The notes: generated by a model not told the origin, from the sequence alone. DNA of 64,000 nt from Pseudogemmobacter faecipullorum (GCF_020539525.1 NZ_JACDXX010000003.1:268228-332227); one strand, 5' to 3'; positions 8,941 to 18,351 are shown, counted from the first letter of the stretch. Program-made: numbers and translations.

Positions 8941-10080
8941 TCAGAAGCTGTAGCCGACCTTCACCCCGACCGCGACCACATCATTATCGGCAAACTGGCC
9001 CGAGACCGGGGCATAGGTTTCGGCATCGCCGAATTTGATATAGCTCACCCCGCCTGAGACCTTCCAGGCATCCTGGGTCCAGGAGCCGCCCACGGTAATG
9101 CTTTTCATGCCGTTATGCGGCCCGAGGTTTGAGGTGCGGAAGTCATTGGCCTTTTCATAGCCGATCGAGACCATGCCCGAGAAATTCTCGGTGAATTTGC
9201 GCCCCAGCCCGAGGTTCAGCGTCACCACATTGCGCGGATAATCGACGAGCGCATTATTGGGGTTCTGCGGATCCGACGAGCCGATCGAGGAATAGAGCGG
9301 CGGGGTGATGTCAAAGGCCGACCATTCGCGCCAGCGCAGCGAGCCGAAGAGCAGGGTGTCAGCCGCAATGCCGGACTGGAAATCAAGCGTCAGCGACTGC
9401 GGCGTCTCAACTTCCATGGCACCGGCGGTGGTGGGCGCGCCCGGACCAAAGCCCTCCATCACTTCAAAGTCATGCTTGATCGCCGACTGATAGGTCAGCC
9501 CGACCCGAAGTGCGATATCAGGGCGCTCATAGGCGGCGCCGATGAGGAAACCGGCATCGGTCTCGCTCGAGGTTTCCATCGCATAGCGGCCGCCCGGGAA
9601 GGCCGTGTTGAACAGCTCAACATTGCCTTTAGTGCGCTGCAGTTTCAGACCGCCATGCACACTCCAGCTGTCGTCGAATTTATAGCGCAGCATCGCGGTG
9701 ATGGCATTGGTCTCAATCTCGGCATTGGAGCCCGCGATCGGATAGGGGGCCGGGCCGGAGATAAGCCCGCCCGGGTAGGCGATATCCGCGCCCATCGGCT
9801 GATCGAAGACAATCGCGAGATCGAGATTGCTGTTCAGCTGATATTTCAAGCCGAGGCCAACCTGGCTGAAATCCTCAAGAATATTGCCCGAGCCCAGCGA
9901 CACCCCCGGTGCAACCGGACGCTCACCGGTCAGGTCGGGCATCACCCGGCCATAGCTCAGCTCGACGTAATTTCCCTTTTCCCACAGGATGGCATAGGGC
10001 GAATGCGATCTTTCGATGCCGCCAGCCTGAGCTGCAACGGCGCTCAGCGCCAGCAGCGAAACGCTTGTCAGATATTTCAT
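8941..10080 (-). CDS. Outer-membrane transport protein, OmpP1/FadL family
   Basis: A 379-residue outer-membrane barrel with a signal peptide (MKYLTSVSLLALSAVAAQA, cleavage before GG). The family imports hydrophobic compounds such as long-chain fatty acids. The mature part shows alternating beta-strand patterning and ends in an aromatic residue (VGVKVGYSF), typical of BAM-assembled proteins. ATG 10080 fits the signal peptide; an upstream in-frame ATG would add seven residues before it. It has its own terminator and stands alone, with no fatty-acid degradation genes beside it. Confidence 0.88.
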   Translation of the reverse strand: MKYLTSVSLLALSAVAAQAGGIERSHSPYAILWEKGNYVELSYGRVMPDLTGERPVAPGVSLGSGNILEDFSQVGLGLKYQLNSNLDLAIVFDQPMGADIAYPGGLISGPAPYPIAGSNAEIETNAITAMLRYKFDDSWSVHGGLKLQRTKGNVELFNTAFPGGRYAMETSSETDAGFLIGAAYERPDIALRVGLTYQSAIKHDFEVMEGFGPGAPTTAGAMEVETPQSLTLDFQSGIAADTLLFGSLRWREWSAFDITPPLYSSIGSSDPQNPNNALVDYPRNVVTLNLGLGRKFTENFSGMVSIGYEKANDFRTSNLGPHNGMKSITVGGSWTQDAWKVSGGVSYIKFGDAETYAPVSGQFADNDVVAVGVKVGYSF

Positions 10081-10293
10081 AGCTTTCCCCATCCCCTCCA
10101 AAGGCTCCCTTGGAAAAAGGCTATGAACCCGGGCCGTGAAGCGTCAATCACGACGCCACGTCACGAAAATATGACGAAGAGGCACGAATTCCGGCTGTGC
10201 CGGAATTGCCAGCCCTGCTTTCGCGCTGAAACAGAAAACGCGCGGCAGGGGTCTGCCGCGCGTTGTATTTTCAGCTCCGGAGCAGGGCCGGGA

Positions 10294-11853
10294 TCACTCC
10301 AGCTCGATCGTGCCCGGCGGCTTCGAGGTCAGATCGTAGAACACCCGGTTCACGCCTTTCACCTCATTGATGATGCGGGTCATGGTCTCGCCAAGGAATT
10401 CATGGCTGAAGGGATAGGTATCTGCCGTCATGCCATCGACGCTGGTGACCGCACGGATCGAGACCGCGAAATCATAGGTCCGGCCATCGCCCATCACGCC
10501 TACGGTTTTCATCGGCAGGATCGCCGCGAAAGCCTGCCAGATCTCATCATAGAGACCGTGTTTGCGGATCTGATCGATATAGACCGCATCGGCCTCGCGC
10601 AGGATCGCCAGCTTTTCGCGGGTGATCTCGCCCGGGCAGCGGATCGCCAGACCCGGACCGGGGAAGGGATGGCGGCCGATGAAGCTGGCGGGCAGGCCCA
10701 GCTCGCGGCCAAGGGCGCGAACCTCGTCCTTGAACAGCTCGCGCAGCGGCTCAACCAGTTTGAGCCCCATTTTTTCCGGGAGACCGCCGACATTATGGTG
10801 CGATTTGATGGTGACCGATGGGCCGCCCGAGAAGGAGACCGATTCAATCACATCGGGGTAAAGCGTGCCCTGGGCGAGGAATTCCGCGCCCTCAATTTCA
10901 TTGGCGTATTTCTGGAACACGTCGATGAACAGACGGCCGATGATCTTGCGCTTGGTCTCGGGGTCAGACTGGCCTTCCAGCTCGCCGAGGAACAGCTCGG
11001 ATTCATCCGCCGCGATCAGCCTGATCTTATAATTGTCGCGGAACATCTTCACGACTTCTTCGGCCTCGTTCTTGCGCAGAAGCCCGTGGTCAACGAAGAC
11101 GCAGGTCAGCTGATCGCCGATCGCCTCATGGATCAGGATCGCCGCGACCGAGCTGTCGACGCCGCCCGAAAGGCCGCAGATCACCTGCTTGTCGCCGACC
11201 TGTTCGCGAATGGCGGCAATCGCCTGTTCACGGTAGCCCGCCATGGTCCAGTCGCCGGTGAAGCCGGCCAGACGGACGAAGTTTTCATAAAGCTTCGCGC
11301 CCTTCGGGGTGTGATGCACCTCGGGGTGGAACTGCACCGCATAGAAATTGCGCGAGGGGTCAGCGGTGATGGCGAAAGGCGCATTCGGCGAGGTGCCATA
11401 GACCTCAAAGCCGGGGGCAATTTTCGACACATGGTCGCCATGCGACATCCAGACCTGTTCATCCCCTTCGGTGAACCATTCCGCCAGCAGCGGCAGATCC
11501 TGGCCTTTCGGGGTGACATAGGCGCGGCCGAACTCGGCCGTGCCATGGCCGGTTTCCACCAGCCCGCCCAGCTGATGCATCATGGTCTGCTGACCATAGC
11601 AGATGCCGAGCACCGGAACGCCGAAGCCCCAGAGGCTTTCGGGCGCACGCGGGCTGCCGGGGCGCGTGACCGAATCCGGCCCGCCGGAAAGGATCACCGC
11701 CTGGGGGGCGAAGTCTTTCAGGAAGGCGTCGGTGACGCTCTGATAGGGATGGATTTCGCAATAGACATTCAGCTCACGCAGCCGCCGCGCGATGAGCTGC
11801 GTCACCTGAGAACCGAAATCAATGATGAGGAGGCGCTGATGAGCTTGGGTCAT
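10294..11853 (-). CDS. guaA: GMP synthase (glutamine-hydrolysing)
   Basis: A 519-residue enzyme converting XMP to GMP with glutamine and ATP, close to the usual 520-525. The class I amidotransferase domain has C85 (GICYGQQ), H176 and E178 (QFHPEV). The ATP pyrophosphatase domain starts with the PP-loop SGGVDSS at 229-235. The dimerisation domain ends in KPPGTIELE. The reading frame stays open about 124 codons upstream of ATG 11853, but that extension encodes a decayed integrase fragment in the same frame by chance and should not be annotated as part of GuaA. Confidence 0.96.
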   Translation of the reverse strand: MTQAHQRLLIIDFGSQVTQLIARRLRELNVYCEIHPYQSVTDAFLKDFAPQAVILSGGPDSVTRPGSPRAPESLWGFGVPVLGICYGQQTMMHQLGGLVETGHGTAEFGRAYVTPKGQDLPLLAEWFTEGDEQVWMSHGDHVSKIAPGFEVYGTSPNAPFAITADPSRNFYAVQFHPEVHHTPKGAKLYENFVRLAGFTGDWTMAGYREQAIAAIREQVGDKQVICGLSGGVDSSVAAILIHEAIGDQLTCVFVDHGLLRKNEAEEVVKMFRDNYKIRLIAADESELFLGELEGQSDPETKRKIIGRLFIDVFQKYANEIEGAEFLAQGTLYPDVIESVSFSGGPSVTIKSHHNVGGLPEKMGLKLVEPLRELFKDEVRALGRELGLPASFIGRHPFPGPGLAIRCPGEITREKLAILREADAVYIDQIRKHGLYDEIWQAFAAILPMKTVGVMGDGRTYDFAVSIRAVTSVDGMTADTYPFSHEFLGETMTRIINEVKGVNRVFYDLTSKPPGTIELE

Positions 11854-12099
11854 GGCTCCGCTTAGGCCCGGGGGCGAAAAATCGCAAGAGGTGAGAGCGG
11901 GCGAAAGCACCTCATCGCGTGCGAAAATAAAGGCGAAACCCCGGGGTGAGGCGAAAGGCCACTGGCCGGGGGCTGGCGGGGCAGAGCCTGCAGAACTGCC
12001 TGGGCAATCTGCATCTGCAGGCGGGAAGCTTCTGGGCACGGCCCGCCAGTCCGGGCCTGCATTGCCCGAGGATCGGACCTGTCGCTCATCGGCCTCAGA

Positions 12100-12345
12100 A
12101 CGGCCGGAACGGTAAGCCGGGCGAAAGAGCCCGTGCCGAATGGCGGCAGGGGGCCTGTAGAGCGCGATCTTAGGATCTGCGCTCGGCGGTTCAGTCAGTT
12201 CAGACGGACCTGTGATCGGCTTCAAAGCTGTCGGAATGGCGAGCCGGGCGTAGAAACGTTCGCCCTTTTCCTTCCGTTCTCATAGCTTTGCGGCCAGCGT
12301 TTTTGCCTCGATCTGGTACCAACAACGGCACTAAGCCACCGTAAT
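12100..12345 (-). pseudogene. Integrase N-terminal remnant, copy 1 (decayed)
   Basis: Reading the minus strand gives EAKTLAAKL, a TGA stop at 12280-12282, then [16 protein letters not shown] and further residues with [20 protein letters not shown]. This is the start of a tyrosine-recombinase-like protein with the FYAR(L/V)xVP signature seen at integrase N-termini (DUF6538-like). A second, shifted fragment of the same motif (coding [14 protein letters not shown]) follows near 12085-12125. The catalytic domain is absent. The fragment runs in frame into the guaA upstream region. A less damaged copy lies at 14425-14671. Family assignment rests on motif recognition alone. Confidence 0.6.
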
Positions 12346-12392
12346 CAAAAGTTTTATTCTCGATCGGGGGCTTAAAGTGGTAGGTGGTGAGG
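12153..12392. repeat. 240-bp imperfect direct repeat, copy 1
   Basis: This segment is collinear with 14493-14732 and about 80% identical by eye, including a long shared block (GAGCCGGGCGTAGAAACGTT and onward). It covers the integrase remnant and ends in a near-copy of the tRNA-Val 3' end. The pair brackets the IS element and the phage-derived gene. Confidence 0.8.
12374..12392 (-). other. att-like duplicate of the tRNA-Val 3' end
   Basis: AAAGTGGTAGGTGGTGAGG differs by one base from the sequence at 14714-14732, which is the 3' end of the intact tRNA-Val gene. A displaced copy of a tRNA 3' end beside an integrase remnant is the usual mark of site-specific integration. The core is short and may have lost further bases by mutation. 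Confidence 0.6.
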
Positions 12393-12452
12393 TTTACCCA
12401 TTTCTTAGCAATTTCAATGGGGGCGAGTGGCTAGGCTCCAGACTCATTAACT

Positions 12453-12932
12453 TTAGAGCCAGAAGAGGACGGTTGCGGCGAGGGCTATGGCCGAGAGGAA
12501 GACAATGGGGCACCTGTCGTATCGGGTTGCAACTCGTCGCCAGTCCTTGAGCCTGCCGAACATGATCTCGATGCGGTTGCGGCGTTTGTAGCGGCGCTTG
12601 TCGTATCGAACTGTCTTCTTGCGGGTTTTCCGCCCCGGGATGCAGGCGCTTATGCCTTTGTCTTTCAACGCATCTCTGAACCAATCGGCATCGTATCCCC
12701 GATCCGCCAGCATCCACTCTGCCTTTGGAAAGCTGCGTAGCAGAGCAGCGGCTCCGCTGTAGTCGCTGACCGGACCGGCTGTGACAAACAGGCTGATCGG
12801 GCGGCCCTGGGCATCGGCAACGGCGTGAAGCTTGGTATTCATACCACCCTTCGTGCGACCGATCAGGCGACCACGCCCCCCTTTTTCACCCGCAGGCTGG
12901 AGGCCGTGCGATGAGCTTTCAGGTTGTCGCAT
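12453..12932 (-). CDS. IS5-family transposase, ORF B
   Basis: A 159-residue frame with the catalytic half of an IS427-type DDE transposase: GRLIGRTKGGMNTKLHAV, the second Asp in LADRGYDADWF, and the Glu in NRIEIMFGRLKDWRR. It is normally expressed as a fusion with ORF A by frameshifting. The A5G6 run shortly after the start (about 12880-12891) is the expected slippage site. The ATG used here is out of the family's usual frame and probably not a natural start. Confidence 0.8.
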   Translation of the reverse strand: MRQPESSSHGLQPAGEKGGRGRLIGRTKGGMNTKLHAVADAQGRPISLFVTAGPVSDYSGAAALLRSFPKAEWMLADRGYDADWFRDALKDKGISACIPGRKTRKKTVRYDKRRYKRRNRIEIMFGRLKDWRRVATRYDRCPIVFLSAIALAATVLFWL

Positions 12933-13209
12933 CGATCATGATGGTCTTCTCGTCGGCAGCCTCCGATGCCAGGCCGTGCATTATTCGGGTGAACACCCCC
13001 ATCCGGCTCCAGCGCTTCCAGCGGTTGTAGAGCGTCTTTGATGGACCATACTCGCGAGGCGCATCACACCAGCGCAACCCATTGCGATTGATAAAGATTA
13101 TGCCGCTCAAGACACGGCGATCATCGACGCGCGGGCGGCCATGGCTCTTGGGGAAAAACGGCTCGAGCCGCGCCATCTGTGCGTCAGTCAGCCAGAATAG
13201 ATTGCTCAT
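12919..13209 (-). pseudogene. IS5-family transposase, ORF A (probably frameshifted)
   Basis: 96 residues starting MSNLFWLTDAQMARLEPFFP and ending at MIDATT, the first catalytic Asp of the DDE triad. In related elements the frame continues as LKAHRTASSLRVKKG up to the A/G slippery run. Here exactly that sequence is present but one frame over, immediately after GCGACAACCTGA. This looks like a single-base deletion. The element would then need two frame changes to make transposase and is probably inactive. The shift is read directly; inactivity is inference. Confidence 0.75.
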
Positions 13210-13419
13210 CAGAAGGGGCTCCTGACACCTGCTGAATCACCAAACAGCAGCACAATCAATGGGTCCTGACCCTAGCGGCTCTGCGCTCATTTCGAAAAGG
13301 TGAAGTGACAGACGTGTTTCACAGGCGCAGCTGTTGACTGGGTGGCTCATGGCTGCGTCTCGGAGCAGCGTTGCCGTGCCCCCCAATCTGTGGCTCAGCA
13401 TGCTCCGGGAGTGGAAGTG

Positions 13420-13767
13420 ATGAAGTCATCAATCTCCTTGCTATCTGCATTTCTGGTCATTCTGCCAGTTGGTGTTGCTTCTGCACAAACCCTGTTGACC
13501 AATGATGCGAAGATGACGCTTTACACCTATGACAAGGATGAAGGCGGCAAATCCGCTTGCTACGATGATTGCGCGACGAAATGGCCGCCATACATCGGTA
13601 AAGCGGGCGAAGATAAGGGTGAAGGCTGGACGCTTGTTGAGCGTACTGACGGAACCCATCAATGGTCCTATGACGGAAAGCCGACCTACCTCTACGCCGA
13701 GGATACCAAAGCCGGGGATATGCTTGGCGACGGCAAGGGTGGGGTCTGGCACGTCATTAAAGACTGA
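13420..13767 (+). CDS. Exported protein with 'secreted repeat of unknown function' (COG4315/PF03640)
   Basis: 115 residues with a Sec signal peptide (MKSSISLLSAFLVILPVGVASAQ). The mature part has the family pattern: LTLYTYDKDEGGKSACYDDCATKWPP followed by WSYDGKPTYLYAEDTKAGDMLGDGKGGVWHV. Two Cys in the CYDDC motif may form a disulfide. These proteins are periplasmic; the function is unknown. ATG 13420 is chosen because it directly starts the signal peptide; an upstream in-frame ATG adds 26 atypical residues. It lies within the island between the IS and a phage-derived gene. Confidence 0.8.
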   Translation: MKSSISLLSAFLVILPVGVASAQTLLTNDAKMTLYTYDKDEGGKSACYDDCATKWPPYIGKAGEDKGEGWTLVERTDGTHQWSYDGKPTYLYAEDTKAGDMLGDGKGGVWHVIKD

Positions 13768-13832
13768 ATGTCGTGAGATTGACGCAAGGTGGCCTCGCGG
13801 TTCGCGGGGCCATTTACGTTTGGGAGCACCCA

Positions 13833-14224
13833 ATGGCTGAAGACTGGACCGCCATCGCTGAAGAAGTCGCGGCCAGCCTTGCCGAGGTCGGCTTTACCGC
13901 GACCCTGATCCGGCCGGGGGTGCCGACCGGACCCGAGTGGGAACCCGTTCAAGGCCCACCCACCACGCACCCCATCCGCGTGATGCAGGACACCATTGGC
14001 CTTGGGCTGGTTGACGGGGCCGAGATCCGGGCCAGCGATATCCGCGTGATGATGGCGGCCGAGGGCGTCACGCCCACCACGGCAGACCGCATCGCGCTGG
14101 TCGCCCCGGCATCTGTCACCATCACCGGCAGTGATGCCAGCCCGGGTGGCATGGCAATCGTTCGCTGCGAGCCTTTCGACCCGGCGGCGTGGCGGTCTAT
14201 TTCGATGTGATCCTGAGAGGGTAG
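13833..14224 (+). pseudogene. Phage head/tail-type protein, frameshifted near the 3' end
   Basis: From ATG 13833 the protein reads MAEDWTAIAEEVAASLAEVGFTATLIRPG and then TADRIALVAPASVTITGSD. This resembles small structural proteins in alphaproteobacterial prophages, recognised by general likeness only. The current frame ends at 14210 with an atypical tail. One base over, the 3' end reads PGGVAVYFDVILRG and stops at 14222-14224, a far more natural ending for the family. A one-base loss in the CCC at about 14180 would explain this. It is probably a remnant of the element once integrated at the tRNA. Confidence 0.55.
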
Positions 14225-14412
14225 GGCGCCAGGCCCCGCCATTCTTTGTCCAGTATGTTCGTGAAGGCCGTGTTGATCATCATCAGCGCCAGTGATGCAG
14301 ATTTCAGCGCTGTGTCGCCATGTATGGATGCGCCCCATTCGGGTGCGAGCTGGTTCCAGACCTTGCTCAGCAGGTCTGACACTTCCAAATCGGTAAGCGG
14401 TGCTTTTGCCAT
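14197..14412 (-). CDS. Small hypothetical protein
   Basis: A 71-residue frame starting MAKAPLTDLEVSDLLSKVWNQLAPEW. It is predicted soluble and mostly helical. Its start overlaps the end of the integrase remnant in another frame and its 3' end overlaps the phage gene on the other strand. I do not recognise it. It could be an island cargo gene or chance reading; composition is plausible, evidence weak. Confidence 0.3.
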   Translation of the reverse strand: MAKAPLTDLEVSDLLSKVWNQLAPEWGASIHGDTALKSASLALMMINTAFTNILDKEWRGLAPYPLRITSK

Positions 14413-14492
14413 CCGACCAATATAGGAGGCGAGCTTCGATCTTTTTCTTGGCGTGAGCGATCTGGGTCTGCAGGCGCGTTACAGCAGCTGGT

Positions 14493-14793
<301 letters not shown>

Positions 14794-14995
14794 GGACAGA
14801 GGCTGCGGGGCGTGGGCACCCTGCTCTGTGGCGCTGAGGTAGCCCGGGCGGCGGGCGGGCGCAAGGGGGGAAATGCGCCGGCCGCTTCTGTTCACTGGCG
14901 CACAGCCCCTTACACTAGGGTAAAGAGTGAAAAGGCTCTGGAAATTGCCTAACTTTGCCGCAGAAAAATAATTTGCCCTGCCAGGAGAGTGAGCC

Positions 14996-15934
14996 ATGAG
15001 CTGGAACCCCGCCCTTGATCCTTCGATCCCGATCGGTGACCAGGTGGATTCGATTGAGAGCGTGATCGTGCCGCGTGCCCGGGATCTGGGCGGCTTTGAG
15101 GTGCGCCGGGCTCTGCCTTCGGTGCAGCGCCAGATGGTTGGCCCCTTTATCTTCTTTGATCAGATGGGCCCGGCGGAATTTCTGACCGGCGAGGGCATTG
15201 ATGTGCGCCCGCATCCGCATATCGGCCTCGGCACGGTGACCTATCTGATGAAGGGGCGGCTGCATCACCGCGACAGCCTTGGCACCGATCAGTGGATCGA
15301 GCCGGGCGCGGTCAACTGGATGATGGCCGGGCATGGCATCACCCATTCTGAGCGCACCGATGGCGCGGCGCGGCAGGCGCCTTTGTCGATGTTCGGGCTG
15401 CAGACCTGGCTGGCGGTGCCAAAATCGCGTGAGGATGATCCGGCGGCCTTTGTGCATCGTGGCAAAGAGGATCTGCCCGAGCTGGAGGGGGAGGGCAAAC
15501 AGGTGCGGCTGATTCTGGGTGAGGCCTGGGGGGCGCGGATGGAGCTCGAAATGCCCTCTGAGGTTTTCTATGCCGATGCGGTGCTCCAGCCTGGTGCGGC
15601 GATTCCCTTGCCCGATAACCATGAGGATCGCGGCATCTATATCCTGAGCGGCAGCCTGTTCTCGGGCGGGCAGGAATATGAGGCGGGGCGGATGCTGGTG
15701 TTTCGTCCCGGCGATCAGGTCTCGGTCAAAGCGGGCGGGCAGGGTGCAAGGCTGATGCTCTTGGGCGGGGCGACCATGGATGGGCCGCGCTATCTGTGGT
15801 GGAATTTCGTCGCCTCTTCGCCCGAGCGGATTCAGGCGGCAAAAGAGGCCTGGCGTGCCGGAGACTGGGCGCATGGCCGCTTCCGCCTGCCGCCGCAGGA
15901 CAATCAGGAATTTATTCCGGCCCCGAATAATTAA
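14996..15934 (+). CDS. Pirin family protein
   Basis: A 312-residue bicupin protein. The N-terminal cupin holds the metal-binding histidines in RPHPHIGLGTVTYLMKG and the later HSER segment. The C-terminal pirin_C domain follows from about residue 180 (PDNHEDRGIYILSG). Bacterial pirins include quercetin dioxygenase-like enzymes and regulators; the specific role is unknown. It follows the tRNA-Val gene divergently. Upstream the sequence CCAGGAGAGTGAGCC supplies a good ribosome binding site. Confidence 0.9.
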   Translation: MSWNPALDPSIPIGDQVDSIESVIVPRARDLGGFEVRRALPSVQRQMVGPFIFFDQMGPAEFLTGEGIDVRPHPHIGLGTVTYLMKGRLHHRDSLGTDQWIEPGAVNWMMAGHGITHSERTDGAARQAPLSMFGLQTWLAVPKSREDDPAAFVHRGKEDLPELEGEGKQVRLILGEAWGARMELEMPSEVFYADAVLQPGAAIPLPDNHEDRGIYILSGSLFSGGQEYEAGRMLVFRPGDQVSVKAGGQGARLMLLGGATMDGPRYLWWNFVASSPERIQAAKEAWRAGDWAHGRFRLPPQDNQEFIPAPNN

Positions 15935-16015
15935 ATTAAATCAGGAAAATAGGGGTTTATTGACGCTTTCATGAAGAAGTTTTCCTTTCGGGGTGAAAAA
16001 ACGGAAATCGGGTGC

Positions 16016-16044
16016 TTGACGCCACCCGAACCCCCAGGTAGATA
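16016..16044 (+). promoter_or_regulatory. Promoter of the tRNA-Asp cluster
   Basis: TTGACG, a 17-bp spacer and TAGATA make a good sigma-70-type promoter 37 bp upstream of the first tRNA-Asp. Confidence 0.65.
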
Positions 16045-16081
16045 GCCCTCACACCGGCTGGATCGCCGGAAAAGATAAAGT

Positions 16082-16158
16082 GCGGTTGTAGCTCAGTTGG
16101 TTAGAGTACCGGCCTGTCACGCCGGGGGTCGCGGGTTCGAGCCCCGTCAACCGCGCCA
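16082..16158 (+). tRNA. tRNA-Asp (anticodon GUC), copy 1
   Basis: 77 nt including encoded CCA. The acceptor stem GCGGTTG/CAACCGC and anticodon loop CTGTCAC with GUC are clear. It is the first of three identical copies in a row. Confidence 0.96.
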
Positions 16159-16195
16159 CTTATCTTTTCGATGATCCTCTGGGAACAAATATTGC

Positions 16196-16272
16196 GCGGT
16201 TGTAGCTCAGTTGGTTAGAGTACCGGCCTGTCACGCCGGGGGTCGCGGGTTCGAGCCCCGTCAACCGCGCCA
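16196..16272 (+). tRNA. tRNA-Asp (anticodon GUC), copy 2
   Basis: Base-for-base identical to copy 1 over 77 nt, including CCA. Spaced 37 bp after it; the spacer is unrelated. Confidence 0.96.
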
Positions 16273-16307
16273 TTTGTTTCCTGAAAACGCCTGTTGTGAA
16301 GTTTAGT

Positions 16308-16384
16308 GCGGTTGTAGCTCAGTTGGTTAGAGTACCGGCCTGTCACGCCGGGGGTCGCGGGTTCGAGCCCCGTCAACCGCGCCA
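16308..16384 (+). tRNA. tRNA-Asp (anticodon GUC), copy 3
   Basis: Identical to copies 1 and 2. A strong terminator follows 20 bp downstream, closing a three-tRNA transcription unit. Confidence 0.96.
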
Positions 16385-16404
16385 TTTCACTGAAGGTGGC
16401 ATAC

Positions 16405-16443
16405 AAAAAGCCGCGACACCTTCGGGTTGTCGCGGCTTTTGTC
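16405..16443. terminator. Bidirectional terminator after the tRNA-Asp cluster
   Basis: AAAAGCCGCGACA and TGTCGCGGCTTTT pair around CCTTCGGGT. A/T runs on both sides let it serve the tRNA unit (plus) and the GNAT gene (minus). Confidence 0.88.
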
Positions 16444-16510
16444 TTTTCTGCTCCGGGACAGATCATGCGGTCTGAGGCGGCGTAAAAGGCAGGGGCCCTG
16501 AGCCACAGGC

Positions 16511-16957
16511 TCAGAGCGCCAGCCGGTAGCGGATATGACCATCGCTCTCGACATAGCTGTCATAAAGCGCGCGGGCCCGGGCATTCTTTGCATTGGTATG
16601 CCAGTAGAGGCGGTGCCAGCCCTTTGCTTTGGAGAGGCGGATCAGATCATCGATCAGGGCGCGGCCGATGCCCTGGCCCCGGACTGCGGCGCTGACACAG
16701 AGATCCTCCAGATAGCAGTCATCGCCCATGACCCAGGTCGAGGGGTGATGCATATGAATGGCAAAGCCCGCCAGCCTGCCGTCAAAATCTGCGATCCGGG
16801 CTTTGACCACGGAAGCGGGGTCGATCAGCCTTGCCCAGGTGGCAGCGGTCACTTCGGGGGCAAGATCCACCTCATAAAAGGCGAGATATTCCTGCCAGAC
16901 CTGGCCCCAGGCGGAAAAATCCGCCTGGGTCAGATCGCGGATGCTGATCCGGCTCAT
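16511..16957 (-). CDS. GNAT family N-acetyltransferase
   Basis: 148 residues with the GNAT acetyl-CoA motif A, LCVSAAVRGQGIGRALIDDLIRLSKAKG (about 87-113), preceded by the YLEDL strand and followed by WHTNAKNARARALYDSY. The substrate is unknown. Its start overlaps the stop of the upstream dipeptidase gene by four bases, so the two are translationally coupled. This may hint at an amine or peptide product as substrate; that is inference only. Confidence 0.88.
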   Translation of the reverse strand: MSRISIRDLTQADFSAWGQVWQEYLAFYEVDLAPEVTAATWARLIDPASVVKARIADFDGRLAGFAIHMHHPSTWVMGDDCYLEDLCVSAAVRGQGIGRALIDDLIRLSKAKGWHRLYWHTNAKNARARALYDSYVESDGHIRYRLAL

Positions 16958-18351
16958 GCAATACGGTCCAGAATCCGCGCCCAGGAGCGGATGCCCTTAT
17001 GGAAGCTCTGCACATCGTATTTCTCATTCGGCGAATGGATCGCGTCATCATCATTGGCAAAACCGATCAGCATCGCATCCATGCCGAGCACGGTCTTGAA
17101 GAAACCGGCAATCGGGATCGAGCCGCCCATGCCGACGATCACCGCCTCACGGTTCCATTCTTCCGAAAGCGCGATGCGCGCCTGTTCGAATTCCGCGCGC
17201 GAGGTGTTCATCACCGCTGCAGGCGAGCCTTCGAGATTGCTGTCCCAGGTGACGCGGGCATCAATGGGCAGGCGGTCTTCGACATGTTTGCGCAGCTTCA
17301 CCCGCAGATCATCGGGATCCATATCACCGACAAGGCGGCAGGTGATCTTGCAATGCGCCTCGGCCGGCAGCACGGTTTTCGAGCCCGCGCCCTGATAGCC
17401 GCCCCAGAGGCCATTGATTTCCAGCGTCGGGCGGGCCCATTGCTGCTCGAGGCAGGAATAGCCCGCCTCGCCATGCGATTTCGTGTAGCCGACCGAATTC
17501 AGATAGTCGGCCTCATCAAAGCCCGAAGCTTCCCACTGGCGCTTCAGCTCGGCCGGGACCTCATGCACCCCGTCATAGAAGCCCTCAACCGCGACGCGGC
17601 CGGTATCATCATGGAAGCTGGCGATGATTTTGGAAATCTCGCGCAGAGGGTTCAGCCCCGGGCCGCCGTAATGGCCGGAATGCAGGTCGATCTTCGGCCC
17701 GTGCAGGGTAAATTCATCCTTCAGCATGCCGCGCAGCTGACCGGCAATCGAAGGCACGCCTGGCGAGACCATCGAAGTGTCGCAGATCAGCGCGATATCC
17801 GAGGTCAGCTCGGCGGCATTTTCCTTCATGAAGGGGATCAGCGAGGGCGAGCCGCTTTCCTCTTCGCCTTCAAGGAAGAGGGTGATGCGGCAGGGCAGCT
17901 TGCCATTGACCTGGATCCAGGCGCGGCAGGCCTCGATAAAGGTCATCAGCTGGCCCTTGTCATCGGAGGCGCCACGGCCACGGATCACATCGCCTCTGGC
18001 GGTTGATTCGATGGCCGGATCAAAGGGATCGCGATTCCACAGATGCAAAGGATCGACCGGCTGCACATCGTAATGGCCATAGAACAGAATATGACGCTCG
18101 CCCTCGCCACCATGGGCGACGACCATCGGATGGCCGGGGGTGGGGCGGGATTCGGCTTTGAACCCGATCGAATTCAGATCCGCGACCAGCCAGTCGGCGG
18201 CTTTGGCGCAATCGGCCTTCCAGGCGGGATCGGTCGAGATCGAGGGAATGCGGAGCAGGCCCATCAGCCGGTCAATGGCCTCTGGCAGATCTTTATCGAT
18301 CCGGGCGAGAACCTCACTCATCTGATGGTTGCGCGATACTGCGGCGCTCAT
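16954..18351 (-). CDS. M20 family metallopeptidase (dipeptidase-like)
   Basis: A 465-residue di-zinc peptidase of the M20/ArgE/DapE clan, long form like CNDP-type dipeptidases. Metal ligands are visible: His in FYGHYDVQP, the bridging Asp in RGASDDKGQ, Glu-Glu in FLEGEEESGSP, and a distal His in the C-terminal lobe. The dimerisation domain lies about residues 205-360 (THGPKIDLHSGHYGG type). ATG 18351 is preferred because AGGAGAG lies just upstream; ATG 18321 is an alternative. Operon with the GNAT gene. Confidence 0.9.
   Translation of the reverse strand: MSAAVSRNHQMSEVLARIDKDLPEAIDRLMGLLRIPSISTDPAWKADCAKAADWLVADLNSIGFKAESRPTPGHPMVVAHGGEGERHILFYGHYDVQPVDPLHLWNRDPFDPAIESTARGDVIRGRGASDDKGQLMTFIEACRAWIQVNGKLPCRITLFLEGEEESGSPSLIPFMKENAAELTSDIALICDTSMVSPGVPSIAGQLRGMLKDEFTLHGPKIDLHSGHYGGPGLNPLREISKIIASFHDDTGRVAVEGFYDGVHEVPAELKRQWEASGFDEADYLNSVGYTKSHGEAGYSCLEQQWARPTLEINGLWGGYQGAGSKTVLPAEAHCKITCRLVGDMDPDDLRVKLRKHVEDRLPIDARVTWDSNLEGSPAAVMNTSRAEFEQARIALSEEWNREAVIVGMGGSIPIAGFFKTVLGMDAMLIGFANDDDAIHSPNEKYDVQSFHKGIRSWARILDRIA

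Larger units (their letters stand above)
12434..13271 (-). mobile_element. IS5-family insertion sequence (IS427-like), complete ends
   Basis: The element is 838 bp. The ends read GGCTCCAGACTCATT on the left and, inverted, GGTCAGGACCCATTG on the right, an imperfect terminal inverted repeat. CTA flanks both sides (12431-12433 and 13272-13274) as a probable target duplication. Inside are two overlapping transposase frames typical of the IS427 group. It is inserted within the tRNA-Val island scar, 40 bp from the att-like sequence. Confidence 0.82.

Noticed and set aside
9472..11865. A 797-codon open frame on the plus strand
   Set aside because: It is fully antisense to the FadL-type gene and guaA, both of which have clear motifs. 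Its translation has no recognisable domain; it is a by-product of GC-rich codon usage.
11854..12225. N-terminal extension of GuaA
   Set aside because: The frame is open, but the extra 124 codons are partly an integrase remnant and partly low-complexity. GuaA families start at the MTQAHQR region.
16082..16384. CRISPR-like array
   Set aside because: The three 77-bp repeats with unrelated spacers are tRNA-Asp genes with complete cloverleaf folds. No cas genes are present anywhere in the window.
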